A stretch of DNA of 64,000 nt from Exiguobacterium sp. Helios (GTDB lineage: Bacteria > Bacillota > Bacilli > Exiguobacteriales > Exiguobacteriaceae): assembly GCF_014524545.1 (NCBI RefSeq), contig NZ_CP053557.1, forward strand, positions 769,501-833,500, in the 5' to 3' direction. Made by a program: the position numbers and the translations under genes. The notes beneath the pieces are model-generated. The model was not told the origin of the DNA. It worked only from the letters and a program-made list of their open reading frames with translations, and did not search any database. Numbering within the stretch: position 1 is the stretch's first letter; the number at the start of each line of letters is the position of its first letter. Shown in pieces: positions 60,413 to 64,000 of this stretch.

Positions 60413-61243
60413 CGAAACCGCTTCAGAGGAGTAACGGTGCCAATTCGAAAAAATTTGAATATCACAAAAAGCAGTCGGCTGATACAGACGAAGCGCTTCT
60501 TGATGTGTAGAACAACAATACACTTCAAACGATAAGATATTTTTCTTGTGTAACTTCGTTTGGAAGGTGTCTAAAATCCGGCGCCCGTAGCCTTGATTTT
60601 TTAATTGCGGCAAACAGGCAATTTCCAAAAGGCGGACGACTTGTTTATGCTGTTCCATTAAAATGGTTCCAACAATCGTTTTCTTGTCATAGACGAGATA
60701 AGGCAAAACACCTTGGTCGATTAAATAATCAAGATGGGCAGCATCGTAAGGAAAAAGAAATTCAGAATAACGGATGGCGTCGTTACGAATCGTCAAGAAC
60801 AAATGCCGATTACGTGAGGAGAGAGGTTTGAACTGGACGGAGGCAGGTCGATCGTGTGTCAGACCAATCAGCCGAAACTGTTCACTGGATAAACAGTAAC
60901 CTAAAGCGTTCCAAGTCGTGACAAATCCAAAGTCGTAAGGCGGTATGATTTGGACATCGATGTGACGGGGAGAAAACAAAAGTGCCTGTGAATGGACATA
61001 ATGTGCGAGACGTTGGAATGCCTGTAAATCGGTGTAGGAAGCATTTAAGAGCTGAACAGAATGTTCGAAAACATGAAATCCGAGCGTAGCCTGCACACAC
61101 TCTTCATTCCAAATCGTCCATTGCTGATGTTCGGTCGGTGGATAGGAAAATGATGAAGGGGGAGACGGATTGGTGCGGAGTAAATGATGGACCAAACGGC
61201 GTTGTGGATGAGATAACTGATCATACGATAAAATGTTCAACAC
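60401..61243 (-). CDS. GNAT-fold acetyltransferase, two-domain
   Basis: The C-terminal domain (about 140-260) has the acetyl-CoA features LEIACLPQLKNQGYGRRIL and a following YCCSTHQEALRLY helix. The N-terminal half (about 1-135) looks like a degenerate second GNAT-like domain. 280 residues; acceptor unknown. AAAGGA lies seven bases before the GTG at 61243; a GTG at 61249 is too near. Its 3' end overlaps the convergent gene by 12 bases, and no terminator separates them. Confidence 0.75.
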   Translation of the reverse strand: MLNILSYDQLSHPQRRLVHHLLRTNPSPPSSFSYPPTEHQQWTIWNEECVQATLGFHVFEHSVQLLNASYTDLQAFQRLAHYVHSQALLFSPRHIDVQIIPPYDFGFVTTWNALGYCLSSEQFRLIGLTHDRPASVQFKPLSSRNRHLFLTIRNDAIRYSEFLFPYDAAHLDYLIDQGVLPYLVYDKKTIVGTILMEQHKQVVRLLEIACLPQLKNQGYGRRILDTFQTKLHKKNILSFEVYCCSTHQEALRLYQPTAFCDIQIFSNWHRYSSEAVSLVT

Positions 61244-61352
61244 GTGCACGTCCTTTCAGAAAAAATGAAAGCCAGTACATGAAGTATAACAAATAAATGG
61301 CATTAAAATGGTTATAATTGAAATTTAAGGTAAATGATTAGGTGGTGATGAG

Positions 61353-61616
61353 ATGGCGAAACTGCTGATGGCGTTAGGCCTTTTTTGGATCTTGATTGGC
61401 ATGAATCCTATCCAAGCACAGGAAATCGAAAAAAAAGAAACAATCGTCCGGGAATCCACGACGTACGGTAGCTACGGGACGATGGATGAGATTATCACGG
61501 ATCAAAAAGAGCCGACTTATGATGGCTTCGACTCACCAAATGACATGGCTTTTTTATTCGCCTGCATTGCGTTACTTGCGACAGTCGGATTAGGAATCGT
61601 GAATGCAACAGACTAA
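61353..61616 (+). CDS. small exported or membrane protein of unknown function (87 aa)
   Basis: A signal-like segment (about 1-22, ending QAQ) is followed by an acidic, Tyr/Gly-containing stretch and a second hydrophobic segment (about 64-83) at the C-terminus. It could be a membrane protein with an outside loop. No family recognised. AGGTGGTGAT precedes the ATG, and a long terminator follows. Confidence 0.65.
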   Translation: MAKLLMALGLFWILIGMNPIQAQEIEKKETIVRESTTYGSYGTMDEIITDQKEPTYDGFDSPNDMAFLFACIALLATVGLGIVNATD

Positions 61617-61620
61617 AGGA

Positions 61621-61673
61621 AAACGACGATAGGTTCTCGGGGATTACCGGAGAACCTATCGTCGTTTTTTTAC
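61621..61673. terminator. bidirectional terminator
   Basis: AAACGACGATAGGTTCTC pairs with GAGAACCTATCGTCGTTT; T tracts on both strands. Confidence 0.92.
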
Positions 61674-61686
61674 CGGACATTGTCTT

Positions 61687-62598
61687 TTAAAAATGAATAT
61701 GTTTTCGACGACCGACCCGTTCGATTCGGTCGTGTTCGTCATTTAATCCGGCCTTTTCAAGCAAATCCAAATAATACCGGAAGGGTGTCGAACGATGTGA
61801 AAAATAAGGGATATATTCTGTAAACAGCATTGCTTCAGCACGTTCGAGTTCGCGTAAGGCGATTAGGGCATGCAGTTCAGCAAAACGTATCTCTTGATAT
61901 AACACGAGAATATCTGCGTCGATTCGAACTTTCATCTGAAGTTTCTTCGCATGTGTGTTCAACAATGCGACATAGGATTCCCGTTCACTCACATTCGTGC
62001 AGTGGGTGAGGACGGCAAGGAAGAGATCACTTCGCTCCGTGTCGACATCGATTGGCACTTTGACAGCTGTATATATGGCTCGTTGCATCCAAGACTGGTC
62101 TGATGCATCAAGTTTATAATAACCGACAAGTTCCTCGAACAATTCCACTTGCGTCACTTTAATCAACCGGAAGGGATCATTACTTAAAAAAAGCGGTTCT
62201 TCTCCGGCAGCTGAGGAGAGTAAAAAAAAGAATTCCTCAAAAGCAACCCGTGTTCCATTTTTCCGACCGATATAATGCCGTAAGTGTTTGAGCAGGCGTT
62301 TCGCAGTCACATACCAGTTTTTTTGTTCGCGCATGGAGATGAGCTCATTTGGCTCCAAATAGTGAAAATCATAAGCAAGCTGGATGAATTGTTCCGTTTG
62401 TTCGATGGTTTGTTCAACGGTCGGTTGGTCGTGTTCTTTTTGTAGTCCTTTATACTTAGCAAACTGGGATAACATCAAATCAAGGTCTTTTTCTTCGATG
62501 ACTTGTTTGGGGAGCTGGCGATAGATTTCTACGATGATGTCGCGAAGGGTCGTATCGCCATATTGTTCAAGTAAAAGACGGAGCTTACGAATTCTCAT
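61687..62598 (-). CDS. alpha-helical protein of unknown function (303 aa)
   Basis: The 303-residue soluble protein is helical and charged, with no signal peptide or membrane segment. An N-terminal unit (RKLRLLLEQYGDTTLRDI) is followed by helices reminiscent of tetratricopeptide-like regulators, but no clear repeats or motifs can be named. GGAGGGCG precedes the ATG at 62598; the frame is open to 62625. Monocistronic. The C-terminus is basic (RVGRRKHIHF). Confidence 0.65.
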   Translation of the reverse strand: MRIRKLRLLLEQYGDTTLRDIIVEIYRQLPKQVIEEKDLDLMLSQFAKYKGLQKEHDQPTVEQTIEQTEQFIQLAYDFHYLEPNELISMREQKNWYVTAKRLLKHLRHYIGRKNGTRVAFEEFFFLLSSAAGEEPLFLSNDPFRLIKVTQVELFEELVGYYKLDASDQSWMQRAIYTAVKVPIDVDTERSDLFLAVLTHCTNVSERESYVALLNTHAKKLQMKVRIDADILVLYQEIRFAELHALIALRELERAEAMLFTEYIPYFSHRSTPFRYYLDLLEKAGLNDEHDRIERVGRRKHIHF

Positions 62599-62783
62599 GA
62601 TCGCCCTCCTTCGACAAAAAGACACAACACTAGTTCTATCCTTTTCCCGATTTTTTTAAGAAGTAACCGACAGCGGGCGGAATTAACAGACGATTGTTTT
62701 TGAACATGGATATCTAACATTTGCACTTACTTAAATGTTTGCCTATCGTTAAAAGAATCATTAATCAAAGGGAGCGATTATTC

Positions 62784-63530
62784 ATGAATGAAACAATCGA
62801 ACAATTACTTAGCCACCGGTCTATCCGTAAATTTAAGCCCCATCAATTAGATCAAGAGACAATTGAGACGCTCGTTCGTTCTGCACAGTCGGCTTCTACG
62901 TCTTCTTATCAGCAGGCCTATGCCATCATCGGCATCGAGGACGAAGGACTTAAACAACAGTTGGTAGGTGTGGCGAGCGGTCAATCCTATGTCGCGGAAA
63001 ACAGTTACTTTTTCGTTTTTTGTATCGATTATCATAAGCATATCTTAGCAGCAGAAATCGCATCAGGTTCCGTCGATCGGACGGTCGAAACGACGGAAGC
63101 GCTGATTGTCGGTGCGGTCGATGCCGGCTTAGCCGCCCAAAACTTAGTCATTGCAGCGGAATCATTAGGATACGGGACAGTCTATATCGGTTCGCTACGC
63201 AATGATGCTGCCAAAGTGAGTGAACTGTTGGCGTTGCCGAGCCATGTCGTTCCATTATTCGGAGTCGCGGTAGGGATTCCTGATCAACAGCCAGGGAAAA
63301 AACCCCGCCTTCCGATGGATGCGGTCTTCCACCGGAATACGTATACTAATGACGACACGATGCGCCGATTGTTGTCACAGTATGAAAATGAAACGTCTGC
63401 ATACTACGGCGAACGGACGGATGGACGCCGGACAGAAGGCTGGGTCTATCAGATGGCTGCTTCGATGAAGGATCCGAAACGGACGTATATGCGTGACTTT
63501 TTACAGGAAAAACATTTAGCCCGAGATTGA
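62784..63530 (+). CDS. NfsA/FrxE-type NADPH-dependent FMN nitroreductase
   Basis: The 248-residue enzyme is the longer oxygen-insensitive nitroreductase type: HRSIRKFKPHQLD binds the FMN phosphate, AQSASTSSYQQAYAIIGI contacts the ring, and GYGTVYIGSLRN and GVAVGIPDQQPGKKPRLP match NfsA/NfrA. Nitro compounds, quinones or flavins are likely substrates. AAAGGGAG selects the ATG at 62784. The next gene starts 14 bases after its stop. Confidence 0.88.
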   Translation: MNETIEQLLSHRSIRKFKPHQLDQETIETLVRSAQSASTSSYQQAYAIIGIEDEGLKQQLVGVASGQSYVAENSYFFVFCIDYHKHILAAEIASGSVDRTVETTEALIVGAVDAGLAAQNLVIAAESLGYGTVYIGSLRNDAAKVSELLALPSHVVPLFGVAVGIPDQQPGKKPRLPMDAVFHRNTYTNDDTMRRLLSQYENETSAYYGERTDGRRTEGWVYQMAASMKDPKRTYMRDFLQEKHLARD

Positions 63531-63544
63531 TACGGAGGTAACCT

Positions 63545-64000
63545 ATGGAAGAATTTCATTCAGGACGTTCTCGTCTAGAACGTAAACGTCAGGAAGAGTT
63601 GCGTGAATCAGAAAAAATGGAGCAGGAAAAGGCATCGCGGGAATTCGCGGATGCACCTCGTGAGAGCGGACGATCTGCCAGTCAACGTTATTTAGACGAG
63701 CCGTCAAGACGATCGCGCGCGCATGAGGCTGCTCCTGAAAAGGCATCTAATGCAAAACGTCTGCAATCGGGTGCCGTAACCATCGTACGTTCAGGAACCC
63801 GATTAATTAGTTTAGCGCTGAATCGTTTTAGCCAACGCCGTGCATCAAGAAGCGGCAGAACGAAAGAACCAGTACGTGAAGCAGGTTCTGAGCAACGATT
63901 GAAAAAACAGCCGGTCCCAAAAAAGAAACGCCGATTCAAATCAAAGCTGATTGGTTTCTTATTACTTGTCGTGATTGCGGCCATTATCTTTGGATCACAA
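63545..64000 (+). CDS. membrane protein with basic N-terminal tail, cut by the window edge
   Basis: The frame is open from an ATG with GGAGGTAA upstream to the end of the window (152 codons). The first 130 residues are a very hydrophilic, Arg/Lys/Glu/Ser-rich, probably disordered cytoplasmic tail; a basic patch (PKKKRRFKSK) then leads into a membrane helix (LIGFLLLVVIAAIIFG). This layout is common for bifunctional penicillin-binding proteins and LytR-CpsA-Psr ligases, but the deciding domains are outside the window. It probably shares a transcript with the nitroreductase gene. Confidence 0.7.
   Translation, partial: MEEFHSGRSRLERKRQEELRESEKMEQEKASREFADAPRESGRSASQRYLDEPSRRSRAHEAAPEKASNAKRLQSGAVTIVRSGTRLISLALNRFSQRRASRSGRTKEPVREAGSEQRLKKQPVPKKKRRFKSKLIGFLLLVVIAAIIFGSQ

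Overview
The window looks like a chromosomal segment of a moderately low-GC Bacillota. Short hairpin-plus-T-run terminators, strong GGAGG ribosome sites, frequent GTG/TTG starts and sigma-B, CcpA and WalR type promoter motifs all point to Bacillales. The gene content (C30-type carotenoid oxidase, CsbD, YkyA, YdhK, YitT, SwrC-like RND pump, Ohr, adenine deaminase, GlcNAc PTS) fits Exiguobacterium best; that genus call is an inference, not a measured match. No insertion sequence, prophage, CRISPR array or rRNA was seen. The ends are cut: the first gene (NodB deacetylase, minus) and the last gene (basic-tailed membrane protein, plus) are partial.

Layout. 0-6.4 kb: a betaine/ergothioneine-type ABC importer with a fused permease-binding protein, a gamma-carbonic-anhydrase-like protein, adenine deaminase and small unknowns. 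6.5-12.6 kb: OppA-like lipoprotein, MgtC, an APC permease and a PAS-GGDEF-EAL protein. 12.7-19.7 kb: ornithine aminotransferase with a cre site, CsbD with a sigma-B promoter, GlcNAc PTS IICB, a DMT transporter, a deacetylase-YkyA cell-wall operon with a WalR box, a YhfH zinc-ribbon protein and a nitroreductase. 19.8-23.3 kb: tRNA-Val, then a YdhK/CopL-like lipoprotein divergent from a two-component system whose likely binding repeats lie in between. 23.3-31.5 kb: carotenoid oxidase with a membrane methyltransferase, a VanY peptidase, a large RND pump, a second identical tRNA-Val and a PTS_EIIC_2 transporter behind a riboswitch-like leader. 31.8-44.7 kb: metallophosphoesterase, TetR-YhgE pair, quinone reductase, YidD, tautomerase, aldehyde dehydrogenase, membrane proteins, a CNNM/CorC-type protein, the Ohr/YfkM stress cluster and methylmalonyl-CoA epimerase. 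44.9-50.4 kb: two tandem coiled-coil M23 hydrolases, then a TPP riboswitch and thiD-thiM-thiE. 50.4-64 kb: a CadC-type repressor, a receptor-like protein without output domain, YitT, a formate/nitrite channel, an M29 aminopeptidase, MurB, acetyltransferases, several unrecognised proteins and an NfsA-type nitroreductase.

Themes are cell-envelope maintenance (two deacetylases, VanY, two M23 enzymes, MurB), general and redox stress (CsbD, Ohr, YfkM, nitroreductases, carotenoid), metal response (YdhK with its kinase pair, CadC type) and nutrient uptake. The most unusual sequence signals are the leader of the PTS_EIIC_2 gene with three mutually exclusive helices, the direct repeats at the YdhK promoter, the promoter palindromes at the formate channel and the YhfH gene, and a sigma-B-like promoter before the carotenoid-methyltransferase pair.
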